From contig NZ_LZIF01000122.1 of NCBI RefSeq assembly GCF_001667145.1, forward strand, positions 62,001 through 126,000: a DNA stretch of 64,000 bases. The letters run 5' to 3'. Positions 49,735-57,901 of this stretch are shown one piece after another (the first letter of the stretch is position 1; every line of letters starts with the position of its first letter). The notes under the pieces were generated by a model. It was not told where the DNA came from. It did not search any database and saw nothing but the letters and a program-made list of their open reading frames with translations. Origin of the DNA: Mycobacterium sp. 852002-51971_SCH5477799-a (GTDB taxonomy: Bacteria > Actinomycetota > Actinomycetes > Mycobacteriales > Mycobacteriaceae). Position numbers and translations under genes: made by a program.

Positions 49735-50549
49735 GGAGCACGCCCTTCCTCGAGTTCACGCGCGATCGCGGCTCCCACGTTTCCGCCGTCAACCCACAAC
49801 ACCTGGCCCGAAATATAGCTGGCGGCATTGCTATTCAGGAAGAGCAGCACCGAGGCCTGCTCGGCGGGATCGGAAACGCGACCCAGCGGCTTGGGGATGT
49901 CGTCGAGAAAGCCCTGCCCGTAGGCGGTGCGCAGCTGGTCCAGGATCGGCGTCTCGGTCACGCCGGGACCCGTGCAATTGATGCGGATTCCCCGCGCGCC
50001 CAGTGGCGTGGCGCTGCGCATGGTGTACAGGATGATCGCTTCCTTGGACAATTGATAGCCGGTGCCGAGCGCATCGGGATGCTCACGGCACCAGTCGATA
50101 CCGTCCTGCATCGTCGCGGTATGCAGTAGCGGCGCCACGTCTGTGAGATGCTCCCGATACGCGGCAGCCGCGAGGGATGACACGCTGACAATGGACGACC
50201 CGGCGACCATCTTCGGAAGCAGCGCCTCGGTGGCATGGCGCATCCCCAGAAAGTTGATGGCCACGACGCGCAGCGGGTCGCCGATCCCGGACGACACGCC
50301 CGCGACATTGAACAGTGCATCGATTTGTCCGGTAATCGCCGCCACCGCCGACTCGATCGATGTTTGATCGGCCAGGTCGACCTCATGGAACTGGTCGATC
50401 GCGAAGGCCGGTCGCCGTTGGTCCAACCCGATGACTTCAGCACCAAGCTCGATGAGCTGCCGTACGACGTGTTCGCCGATGCCGGAAGCACATCCGGTCA
50501 CCACCGCGCGGTGGCCGTCGTAGCGCCACAGCTCGTCGATCTCTCCCAA
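49722..50549 (-). CDS. SDR family oxidoreductase
   Basis: A 275-residue short-chain dehydrogenase. The cofactor motif is AVVTGCASGIGEHVVRQLI, with LFNVAGVSSGIGDPL in place of NNAG, IVSVSSLAAAAYREH and GYQLSKEAIILYTM (Y-x3-K). An insert of about 20 residues separates the serine strand from the tyrosine, a feature of 3-alpha-hydroxysteroid dehydrogenase-like SDRs. The C-terminus SGQVLWVDGGNVGAAIAREL is typical. It lies 41 nt downstream of the LLM gene and overlaps the cyclase gene. It probably oxidises or reduces a cyclic alcohol or ketone in the pathway. Confidence 0.9.
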   Translation of the reverse strand: MGEIDELWRYDGHRAVVTGCASGIGEHVVRQLIELGAEVIGLDQRRPAFAIDQFHEVDLADQTSIESAVAAITGQIDALFNVAGVSSGIGDPLRVVAINFLGMRHATEALLPKMVAGSSIVSVSSLAAAAYREHLTDVAPLLHTATMQDGIDWCREHPDALGTGYQLSKEAIILYTMRSATPLGARGIRINCTGPGVTETPILDQLRTAYGQGFLDDIPKPLGRVSDPAEQASVLLFLNSNAASYISGQVLWVDGGNVGAAIARELEEGRAPWPV

Positions 50550-50590
50550 GGCTCGCCTCGAAATTCTCCCGGCTCAGATGCAGTCCGGCA

Positions 50591-51892
50591 CTACTTCTGC
50601 TGGTCCTTCGCGCGCTGCGCCGCCTGAACGCGGCCTTCGTTGATCTCCGCCATGGCTTCGGGGATCTCGCTGGCGGTGAACTTACCGCCGCGACCGGTCG
50701 GGAGTCCACCGAACGAGTAATCCTCGTCGAATTGCGGTGCGGTCGACTTCGGCCGGCGCGCCTCCACCTTTTCGATGACGGGCTCGAGCCGCTTGGCCTT
50801 TTCCGCCACGGCTTTTGCGTCCCGTTCGATGAATTCGGGGAGCACCTCGTTGCCCATCAGCTCGATGGATTCCATGGTGCCCTCGTGGCTGCGCGGGTTG
50901 AGCAGCAGGATGATCTCGTCGACGCCGCTCTCCTCGTAGCCGCGCAGGAACTCGCGCACCGTGGCCGGGGAACCGATCGCGCCGCGACCGGGCCCGTAGG
51001 CCAGCGTCGGATCCTTTTCCACCTCGTCGAGATACCGCTGCCACACTCCGGTGCGCCCCGGTGTATGCACTCCGGTCATGTAGTAGTGCATGATTCCGAA
51101 CGAGAAGAACCCGCCGCCCTGTCCGAGCCGCTGCAGGGCCTGCTCGTCGGTCTTGGCGACCATCATGGACAGGTCACCGCCGATGGCGAGGATGTTGGGG
51201 TTGATCCGGGGAGTGACCGGGACGCCGTTCTCCTCGAATTCCTTGTAATAGCCGTTGACCCGCTCGGTCAGCGGTCCGGGACCGGTGTAGGCGAAACTCA
51301 ATGCGCCGATCGCCTTTTGGGCCGCCATCTGCACGCTGGCCGGCCGCGTGCAGGCGACCCAGACCGGCGGGTGCGGCTTTTGCAGCGGCTTGGGAACGAC
51401 GTTGCGCGCCGGCATCTGGACGTGTTCGCCGCTGAAGCCGGTGAACGGCTCCTCGATCATGCAGCGGATCGACACCTCGAGGGCCTCTTCCCACTGCGCC
51501 CGCTTGTCGGCGGGATCGATATTGAATCCGCCGAGTTCTCCGACCGACGACGATTCCCCGGTGCCGAATTCGACGCGGCCGTTGGACAGCAGGTCAAGGG
51601 TGGCGATGCGCTCGGCCACCCGGGCGGGGTGGTTGACCACCGGCGGCAGGTGCATGATGCCGAATCCCAGCCGAATGTTCTTGGTTCGCTGGCTGGCCGC
51701 CGCCAAGAAGATCTCCGGTGCCGTCGAGTGGCAGTACTCCTCCAGGAAGTGGTGCTCGGTCAGCCACACGGTGGAGAAACCCGCTTTGTCCGCGGCCTCC
51801 ACCTCGTTGAGACAGTCCTGCAGCAGGACATGTTCGTCGTCGGGTGCCCAGGGCCGCGGCAGGGCGAATTCGTAGAACAGTGAGATTTTCAT
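50591..51892 (-). CDS. Luciferase-like (LLM) flavin-dependent monooxygenase
   Basis: A 433-residue bacterial-luciferase-like protein. The start ATG 51892 is preceded by AGGAGG, which also contains the upstream stop. Motifs are AGFSTVWLTEHHFLEEYCHS, IRLGFGIMHLPPVVNHPARV, NGRVEFGTGESSSVGELGG and PHPPVWVACTRPASVQMAA. A charged C-terminal extension of about 60 residues follows the barrel (EKVEARRPKSTAPQFDEDYS...). Members use reduced FMN or F420; which applies here is not clear. In the mhp-type operon it could perform an oxygenation or Baeyer-Villiger-like step. Confidence 0.9.
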   Translation of the reverse strand: MKISLFYEFALPRPWAPDDEHVLLQDCLNEVEAADKAGFSTVWLTEHHFLEEYCHSTAPEIFLAAASQRTKNIRLGFGIMHLPPVVNHPARVAERIATLDLLSNGRVEFGTGESSSVGELGGFNIDPADKRAQWEEALEVSIRCMIEEPFTGFSGEHVQMPARNVVPKPLQKPHPPVWVACTRPASVQMAAQKAIGALSFAYTGPGPLTERVNGYYKEFEENGVPVTPRINPNILAIGGDLSMMVAKTDEQALQRLGQGGGFFSFGIMHYYMTGVHTPGRTGVWQRYLDEVEKDPTLAYGPGRGAIGSPATVREFLRGYEESGVDEIILLLNPRSHEGTMESIELMGNEVLPEFIERDAKAVAEKAKRLEPVIEKVEARRPKSTAPQFDEDYSFGGLPTGRGGKFTASEIPEAMAEINEGRVQAAQRAKDQQK

Positions 51893-51894
51893 CG

Positions 51895-53634
51895 TTACCT
51901 CCTATGAGTATTAATGGCTTGGTTGGCCGCCTGGGCCGCAACGTGTTTCGCAGCGACATAGCCGAAAGTCATGGCTGGACCGATGGTCGCTCCGGCACCG
52001 GCATAGCTGCGCCCCATCACCGGCGCGGAGGTGTTGCCCACCGCGTAGAGCCCGGGCAGCACGGTGCCATCGGTTCGCAGCACGCGGGCGTGTTCGTCGG
52101 TCAGCAGGCCACCCGAGGTCCCGAGGTCCCCGAGCACGATCCGAAAGGCGTAGTACGGCGGATCGCCAAGCGGATACAGGTTCGGGTTGGGCAGGGTCTG
52201 ATCGCCGTAGTAGTTGTCGTACACGCTGTCCCCGCGGTTGAAATCGTCGTCGTGGCCCTTGCGGGCGAGTTCGTTGAAGCGGCCGGCGGTTTCGGCAAGC
52301 TGGCCGGGGGGCACGCCGATCTTGGCCGCCATTTCCTCCCATGTCGTGGCCGCCTTGACCACGCCCGATTCCAGCCAGGCCGGTGGGATCTTGCGGCCGG
52401 TGGGAACGGGCGCACCCGGGATCTTGGGTATCGGTAGGTGTCCCCCGACGACGTAGCGGTTGAACGATCTGTGGTCGGTGATCAGCCAGCACGGGATGTG
52501 GCTCACGCCGGACCTCTGGCCCTCGATCATGGCGTGACCGAAGTCCATGTAGGGGGCCGCCTCGTTAATGAAGCGCTTGCCCGCACCGTTGACGATGAAC
52601 TGCGCCGGCATCATCCGTTCGTTGAGCATGAACTGCATGCGGCCATCCGGCCACTGGATCGCCGGAAACCACCAGGCTTCGTCGAGCAGGTCCGTTGCGG
52701 CGCCTGCCTTTTGGCCGGCGCGGATGCCGTCGCCCATGGCCGCCGGATTGCCGAAGCTCCAGTCCTGATCCACCTCGGGCAGCAGCTCCTTGCGCCAGGC
52801 GAGGTCGTGGTCGAATCCTCCCGAGGCCAAGATGACGCCCAGGCGCGCACCGATCCGCTGCGACTTGCCCTCGCGTTGCACCACCGCGCCGGTGACCGCT
52901 CCGTCAGAGTCGGTGAGCAGCTGGACCATCGGCGAGTCCAGCCAGAGCGGGATGCCACGTTCTCTCAGCGCCAGCCGGAGCCGAGCCGCCAGCGACTGTC
53001 CGATGGCCGCCATCCGTTCACCGAACACCCTCGCCCGGACCATTCGCGCAATCAACTTCAGCAGTACGCCTTTGCCCGCCCAGGACTGCCTGATCCGATA
53101 AAACGTGCGCAGGTCTTTGGGCCCCAACCAGATTCCCTTCGGGGCCAGAGCCAGGGGCTGCAACAGCTTGTGCTCGTCGTCGCCCAACTTTCGCAGGTCG
53201 ATGGCGGGCACGTTGATCGTGCTGCCGAGTTCGGAGCCGCCGGGCAACTCGGGGTAGTAGTCGGCATACCCGGGCTTCCAAACGAATTCGAACCATCCCG
53301 AGAGCTCCTCCAGGAACTGCAGCATCTGTGGCGCGGTCTCGACGTACTGCCGCAACCGCGCCTCGCTGACCAATCCGTCGGTAATCTGTTTGAGGTAGCC
53401 CACGACGGCTTCGGGCGAGGGCACATAGCCTTCCCGTCGCTGGGCGGGCGCTCCGGGTACCCAGATGCCGCCACCGGACAAAGCGGTGGATCCCCCGAAG
53501 TAGGAAGACTTTTCGACCACCAAGGCGTCAAGCCCGGCGGCCTGTGCCGTCAAAGCGGCGGTCATGCCGCCACCGCCGGACCCCACGATGAGCACGTCGA
53601 CGACGTGATCGAAACCGTCCAGTGCGGTCGTCAT
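51895..53634 (-). CDS. FAD-dependent 3-ketosteroid-dehydrogenase-like oxidoreductase
   Basis: A 579-residue flavoprotein of the fumarate reductase/KstD family. The FAD motif is DVLIVGSGGGGMTAALTAQA, with VVEKSSYFGGSTALSGGGIW, and the C-terminal flavin motif MGRSYAGAGATIGPAMTFGY, where the tyrosine aligns with the KstD catalytic tyrosine region. ATG 53634 overlaps mhpB by ATGA. KstD enzymes introduce a double bond next to a ketone in a six-membered ring. In this operon such desaturation could turn an alicyclic ketone into a phenol for MhpA. That role is inferred. Confidence 0.9.
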   Translation of the reverse strand: MTTALDGFDHVVDVLIVGSGGGGMTAALTAQAAGLDALVVEKSSYFGGSTALSGGGIWVPGAPAQRREGYVPSPEAVVGYLKQITDGLVSEARLRQYVETAPQMLQFLEELSGWFEFVWKPGYADYYPELPGGSELGSTINVPAIDLRKLGDDEHKLLQPLALAPKGIWLGPKDLRTFYRIRQSWAGKGVLLKLIARMVRARVFGERMAAIGQSLAARLRLALRERGIPLWLDSPMVQLLTDSDGAVTGAVVQREGKSQRIGARLGVILASGGFDHDLAWRKELLPEVDQDWSFGNPAAMGDGIRAGQKAGAATDLLDEAWWFPAIQWPDGRMQFMLNERMMPAQFIVNGAGKRFINEAAPYMDFGHAMIEGQRSGVSHIPCWLITDHRSFNRYVVGGHLPIPKIPGAPVPTGRKIPPAWLESGVVKAATTWEEMAAKIGVPPGQLAETAGRFNELARKGHDDDFNRGDSVYDNYYGDQTLPNPNLYPLGDPPYYAFRIVLGDLGTSGGLLTDEHARVLRTDGTVLPGLYAVGNTSAPVMGRSYAGAGATIGPAMTFGYVAAKHVAAQAANQAINTHRR

Positions 53635-54569
53635 TTTGGACGTGCCGTTCTGATGGCGAAACCGGCGATCAGCTCGGGTGCGGGCTTGTAGAAACGTCCG
53701 GTGATTTCGTAGGGCCCCGCTGATTCCAGCGCCCCGAAAGCCGCAACCCACGTGCGGATCTCCTGCGCGGAGCCGCCGCCCTCATGGGCGACGAACGAAT
53801 TCGACCACCCATCCAGTTCGCTTAGCCACCCTCCGTCGATGATTTCCAAGAATCGGTGGTCCCACGTCGGGTTGAGTGCCTGCAGGTCGCTCTCGCCGGC
53901 GGCGAAGTTTCTGGCCGCGTCGATGACCACGGCTTGCCGGGCCTGCCGCTGTTCGGATGTCATCGGCCGGCCGTGCACGATCCGCTCCAGCACCGGCGCG
54001 GGCGCGGTCGCCAGGCTCGGCACCGGCGGGCTGTGCGAGAGCCCACCGGATCCCAGGACGAGAACTCGCTTGTCCAGAGTGGCAAGGTAATTCCCAACCG
54101 CGGCACCAAGAGCGCGACAGCGATGCATCGGGCCCAGCGGAACGCCGATGGCGTTCACGAAGATCGGTATCACGGGACGCGCGGTGGCGTCACCGAAGAG
54201 CTTCTCGAGCGGCTGGATCGTGCCGTGGTCCACGTCCATGCTGGCCGATAGCGCGACGTCGACGCCCGCGTCGAGGACCGCCTGCGCGCAGTCGGTCGCA
54301 AGCGTCTCGGGCACGCTCAGCGGGCCGGCGTGGGTGCCGTAGTCGCCCACCCCGCAGGCACTGGTGCCAATGCAGAACGGCGGCATCACCTTATAGAAGA
54401 AGCCGTTGTAATGATCCGGCGAGAAACTGACCACGAGTTCGGGGTCGTATTCTTCAACGAAGCGTCGCGCTTCGGCAATCGCGCCCTCGATGTCGTCAAG
54501 CAGGTCCCGCGATGGCCCCGGAAGATTCAGGAGCGGGCTGTGCGACATACAGCACAGAGCCAGTGCCAC
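53631..54569 (-). CDS. mhpB: MhpB-like extradiol dioxygenase (LigB type)
   Basis: A 312-residue class III extradiol dioxygenase closely matching 2,3-dihydroxyphenylpropionate 1,2-dioxygenase. Motifs in order are CCMSHSPLLNLPGP, VVSFSPDHYNGFFYKVMPPF, DVDHGTIQPLEKLFG and VLGSGGLSHSPPVPSLA. GTG 54569 places the N-terminus (ALALCCMSHSP) exactly level with E. coli MhpB and leaves a 74-bp overlap with mhpA. The enzyme needs Fe(II) and cleaves the catechol ring meta to the hydroxyls. It is coupled by ATGA to the KstD-like gene. The side chain on the catechol may differ from phenylpropionate. Confidence 0.9.
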   Translation of the reverse strand: MALALCCMSHSPLLNLPGPSRDLLDDIEGAIAEARRFVEEYDPELVVSFSPDHYNGFFYKVMPPFCIGTSACGVGDYGTHAGPLSVPETLATDCAQAVLDAGVDVALSASMDVDHGTIQPLEKLFGDATARPVIPIFVNAIGVPLGPMHRCRALGAAVGNYLATLDKRVLVLGSGGLSHSPPVPSLATAPAPVLERIVHGRPMTSEQRQARQAVVIDAARNFAAGESDLQALNPTWDHRFLEIIDGGWLSELDGWSNSFVAHEGGGSAQEIRTWVAAFGALESAGPYEITGRFYKPAPELIAGFAIRTARPK

Positions 54570-56220
54570 TTTGCAAATCACCCCCTCGCGGCGTGAGTGT
54601 GAGTGCGTCCAGGAGCGCGGCACTCAGGTCGGGCGCGCGCTGAGCGATGCAGGCGCCCGCGATGCATCGGTCGGGGCGCAAAAACAGTACCGAGTCCGAG
54701 TGGGTGTCGAACCAGGACTTGAGGTCACCGTGCCGGTCACCCACCACCACCACGTCGGGGTCGTCGTGTCCCGTCCAGTGCAGCTGGGTCGCAGGGCGCA
54801 ACGCAAAGAATCGGGCTCCCAATGCTTTCCAGTCCGCGAATGCCACATCGCCGAGAATCTTGCGCGGGTTGTTGTTCCAGCACAGTACGGCGAACCACGA
54901 CCCGAGCACGTCATCGAGCAACACGTCCTGCTGCTCGCGAGTGTCGACGCGCGGCTGGACGAACAGCGTGCCCACCGGCGAATCGGCGCGCCCGGGCGCG
55001 GCGTGCACGACGGCACCCTGCTCATAGCGGGGCATCGGCTTGAAGCGCATCTCCAGCACGTAACGCTTGAGCGAAGGGACTATTGACGCCGACCGCACCA
55101 GCAGATCCCGCGCGGTCGCCACGCGGCGGTTGGTCGGCGAGATCACCCGGCCCACCATGGTGGACAGGTCGATCATCGCCCGGGCGTGCTTGCGGCGTTC
55201 CACGTCATAGGTGTCCAGCAGCTTGTCGTCGGCGCGGCCGCTCACGACCGCCGCGAGCTTCCACCCGAGGTTCGCCGCGTCGCGGATCCCGCTGTTGTAC
55301 CCCTGCCCCTGCCACACCGGCATCAGGTGGGCGGCGTCCCCGGCGAGCAGCAGCCGGCCCTGGCGGAACGCAGCGGCGATCCGGGAGTGGTGGGTGTACA
55401 CCCGGCGCCGGATCACGTCGACCCGGTCGGGGTGGGGCACCATCCTGGCCAGCATCTGGGTCAGGAACGCGGGATCTTCGGCCTGCTCATCGGTCTCGTC
55501 GGCGTGGATCATGAACTCAAAGCGGCGAATTCCGTGGGCGATCGAGATCGAGGCGTATGGGCGTTCGGGGTCGGCGCCGACCTCGCTGTTCGGGTGCCCA
55601 AGCGGGTCGTTGGCGATGTCGACCACCAACCACCGTGTCGAGGACGTCGTTCCATCGAACGACACGCCCATCACCCGGCGCGTCATGCTGCGGCCGCCGT
55701 CGCACCCGACCACATAGCGCGCCCGCACGCGTGAGGCGTCACCGTCGTTGCCGGCGCCGCCACCTAGCTCGACGGTCACCCGGTCACCGCTTTCCCGGCA
55801 TGCCGTCATCGGACGCCCCCACCACACCTGCACGTGCTCGAATCGGTCCAGACCAGTGAGCAATTCGGCGTCGACGAGCGGTTGCACGAAGCCGTTTCGC
55901 TTCGGCCAGCCGAATCGTGCGTCCGGCGGGGCCATTTCGGCGAGCACCCGGCGCTTGGCGTCGACGAACCGCAGGATCTGATTGGGCACGGTGTGCGGCA
56001 GCACCCGGTCGGCGAGCCCGATCGACTGGAAGGTTCGCAGCGCCTCGTCATCCAGGCCCACGCCGCGGGGGTAGTCGATCAGGGTGTCCCGCTCGTCGAC
56101 CACTAACGTGCGGATCCCTTGCAGGCCAAGGATGTTGGCGAGGGTCAATCCGACCGGTCCCGCGCCCACCACGAGGACATCGGTCTCGATGCCAGGAACC
56201 TCCCGTCCCGATGTGACCAT
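54496..56220 (-). CDS. mhpA: MhpA-like FAD-dependent aromatic hydroxylase
   Basis: A 574-residue flavoprotein monooxygenase of the 3-(3-hydroxyphenyl)propionate hydroxylase type. It has an FAD GxGxxG motif in DVLVVGAGPVGLTLANILGL, the DG motif in YVVGCDGGRSMTRRVMG, and the GD motif in LLLAGDAAHLMPVWQGQG. A C-terminal thioredoxin-like domain starts about residue 440. ATG 56220 overlaps the mhpC stop by one base (TGATG). It is slightly longer than E. coli MhpA (554). It hydroxylates a phenol ortho to its hydroxyl using NADH and O2, giving the catechol for MhpB. Confidence 0.9.
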   Translation of the reverse strand: MVTSGREVPGIETDVLVVGAGPVGLTLANILGLQGIRTLVVDERDTLIDYPRGVGLDDEALRTFQSIGLADRVLPHTVPNQILRFVDAKRRVLAEMAPPDARFGWPKRNGFVQPLVDAELLTGLDRFEHVQVWWGRPMTACRESGDRVTVELGGGAGNDGDASRVRARYVVGCDGGRSMTRRVMGVSFDGTTSSTRWLVVDIANDPLGHPNSEVGADPERPYASISIAHGIRRFEFMIHADETDEQAEDPAFLTQMLARMVPHPDRVDVIRRRVYTHHSRIAAAFRQGRLLLAGDAAHLMPVWQGQGYNSGIRDAANLGWKLAAVVSGRADDKLLDTYDVERRKHARAMIDLSTMVGRVISPTNRRVATARDLLVRSASIVPSLKRYVLEMRFKPMPRYEQGAVVHAAPGRADSPVGTLFVQPRVDTREQQDVLLDDVLGSWFAVLCWNNNPRKILGDVAFADWKALGARFFALRPATQLHWTGHDDPDVVVVGDRHGDLKSWFDTHSDSVLFLRPDRCIAGACIAQRAPDLSAALLDALTLTPRGGDLQSGTGSVLYVAQPAPESSGAIAGPA

Positions 56221-57083
56221 CACCGGCCCAGCAGAAAGTCGAGATGCAACTGGTTGAAGGTCTTGGCGTCCTCGTACTGCGGCCAATGACCGCAACCGGG
56301 CATCACCTCGAAGCGCGCGCCCGGAATCATCGACGCCATCCGGCGCCCCTCCGTCACGTCTGCGGTGGGGTCGTCGCTGGTCCACACTACGAGGGTGGGG
56401 GCGATGATCGACCCGTATTCGTCCGGGCCGAGGATGTTGCGCGCGCGGATCTCCGGGTCCTGCAACGCCATGATGTCGCTCATGGCGTTGACGAATCCCG
56501 GTTGGCGGTATACCCGTTGGCGGCTGGCGACCAGATCGTCGTAGTCCTTCGACTTGTCGGCCATCAACCACTTGATGCGCGCTTGCACCGTTTCCCAGGT
56601 CGGGTCCTCAGCGGCCGCCATGGACAGCGTGATGATCCGTTGCATCACCACGGGATCCGCCTGAGATCCGCCGGCGGTGTTGAGCACCAATCGTTCGACC
56701 ACGTCCGGATGGTCGACCGCGGTGCGCGCGGCCACCCAGCCCCCCAGTGATTCGCCGCTGAGATACGCGCGATCCACACCGATGGTGCGCAGCACCGCCA
56801 TCACATGCTCGACGTAGTGGACGACTTCTAGTGGATGCCCCGGCTTGTCGGTGTACCCGTGGCCGAGCATGTCGATCGACCAGGTCCAGAAATGCTCTGC
56901 GTGCGCGCCGAGGTTGCGCACGTAGGCCTCGGCATGGCCGCCGGATCCGTGCAGCAGCATCAGCACCGGCTTGCCGGGATCGCCGGCGCGCAGGTAGCGG
57001 GTGCGCACTCCTCCGGCGTCGAGGTAGCCCTGCTCAAACGCGACGCCCTGGAGGTCGCTCCAGATGCTCTCGAACTCCGCCAC
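56220..57083 (-). CDS. mhpC: MhpC-like meta-cleavage product hydrolase
   Basis: A 287-residue alpha/beta hydrolase and the first gene of the operon, starting at GTG 57083 with GGAGG 12 bases upstream. The oxyanion region is VLMLLHGSGGHAEAYVRN, with WSIDMLGHGYTDKP after it, a nucleophile elbow YLSGESLGGWVAARTA (G-E-S-L-G), acid in VVWTSDDPTADV and histidine in MPGCGHWPQYEDA. Adjacent mhpA and mhpB support assignment as the C-C bond hydrolase for the ring-fission product. mhpD, mhpE and mhpF homologues are not in the window. Confidence is lower for the exact substrate than for the role. Confidence 0.88.
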   Translation of the reverse strand: MAEFESIWSDLQGVAFEQGYLDAGGVRTRYLRAGDPGKPVLMLLHGSGGHAEAYVRNLGAHAEHFWTWSIDMLGHGYTDKPGHPLEVVHYVEHVMAVLRTIGVDRAYLSGESLGGWVAARTAVDHPDVVERLVLNTAGGSQADPVVMQRIITLSMAAAEDPTWETVQARIKWLMADKSKDYDDLVASRQRVYRQPGFVNAMSDIMALQDPEIRARNILGPDEYGSIIAPTLVVWTSDDPTADVTEGRRMASMIPGARFEVMPGCGHWPQYEDAKTFNQLHLDFLLGR

Positions 57084-57138
57084 GGTGCTGTCCGGCCTCC
57101 AGATCGGGGAAATCTCGTTCTCGTTTTCGGCTTATCTT

Positions 57139-57166
57139 GTGTGCTAATATCGCACACCAATGTGCG
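57139..57166. promoter_or_regulatory. Overlapping palindromes in the mhp/IclR divergent promoter
   Basis: GTGTGC-N7-GCACAC (57139-57157) and CGCACA-ccaa-TGTGCG (57151-57166) share the middle half-site, giving three TGTGC-type half-sites in a row. The array sits in the 126-bp gap between mhpC and the IclR gene, next to an AT-rich TTATATATAG stretch. It is the probable IclR operator. Confidence 0.6.
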
Positions 57167-57209
57167 TTATATATAGAGCTTCGCTCTCGCGAGAAGGTCT
57201 GTCAAGGCT

Positions 57210-57887
57210 GTGACGGGGTCCGGCACCGGTTCGCAGACCCTGGCCAGGGGTCTGACCGCGCTGCAGATGGTCGCGCACTCCCCCGGCGGGCTGACGGTGC
57301 AGCAACTCGCCGATCAGGTGGGCGTGCATCGCACCATCGCCTATCGATTGCTGACGACGTTGGCCGAGTTCCGGCTCGTGGCCAAGGGAGAAGACGGCCG
57401 CTACCGACCGGCGGCGGGCCTGGCCGTGCTCGGCGCCTCCTTCGACCGCAACGTGCGCCAAGTAAGCCTGCCGACGCTGCGCGCCCTGGCCGATGACCTC
57501 GGCACCACCGTGTCCTTACTCATCGCCGAGGGCGACCAGCAGGTGGCGGTCGCGGTGATCGTGCCCAGCCATGTCGCCTACCAACTTTCATTCCACGAAG
57601 GCAGCCGATACCCGCTCGACCGCGGCGCCGCCGGCATCGCCCTGCTCGCGTGCATGCCTCCGCGCCCGGGCGAGCGAGAGTTGGTTTCCCGTGCGCGCGA
57701 ACGCGGTTGGGTGACGACCTACGGCGAGATCGAACCGAACACCTACGGCCTGGCGGTGGGGGTGCGCCGCCCGGTGCCATCCCCGCCGACGTGCATCAAC
57801 CTCATCTCACATCGAGAAGACGTGGTGATGCGCGGGAAAGACGCGGTCGTCAAGGCCGCCAAGCAGTTGTCGGAGCTACTGAGCTGA
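57210..57887 (+). CDS. IclR family regulator (MhpR-like)
   Basis: A 225-residue IclR protein starting at GTG 57210. The winged helix is LARGLTALQMVAHSPGGLTV followed by QQLADQVGVHRTIAYRLLTT and EDGRYRPAAGLAVLG. The C-terminal ligand domain has SFHEGSRYPLDRGAAGIALL, the usual effector-pocket strand. E. coli MhpR is also an IclR-type activator divergent from mhpABC, so the arrangement is conserved in kind. The inducer is probably the aromatic substrate of MhpA. It is 14 nt upstream of the second KstD-like gene and co-transcribed with it. Confidence 0.92.
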   Translation: MTGSGTGSQTLARGLTALQMVAHSPGGLTVQQLADQVGVHRTIAYRLLTTLAEFRLVAKGEDGRYRPAAGLAVLGASFDRNVRQVSLPTLRALADDLGTTVSLLIAEGDQQVAVAVIVPSHVAYQLSFHEGSRYPLDRGAAGIALLACMPPRPGERELVSRARERGWVTTYGEIEPNTYGLAVGVRRPVPSPPTCINLISHREDVVMRGKDAVVKAAKQLSELLS

Positions 57888-57901
57888 AGGGATAGCAGTC
57901 C

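Noticed and set aside
52438..53691. 417-codon frame on the plus strand
   Set aside because: Antisense to the KstD-like flavoprotein; no domain.
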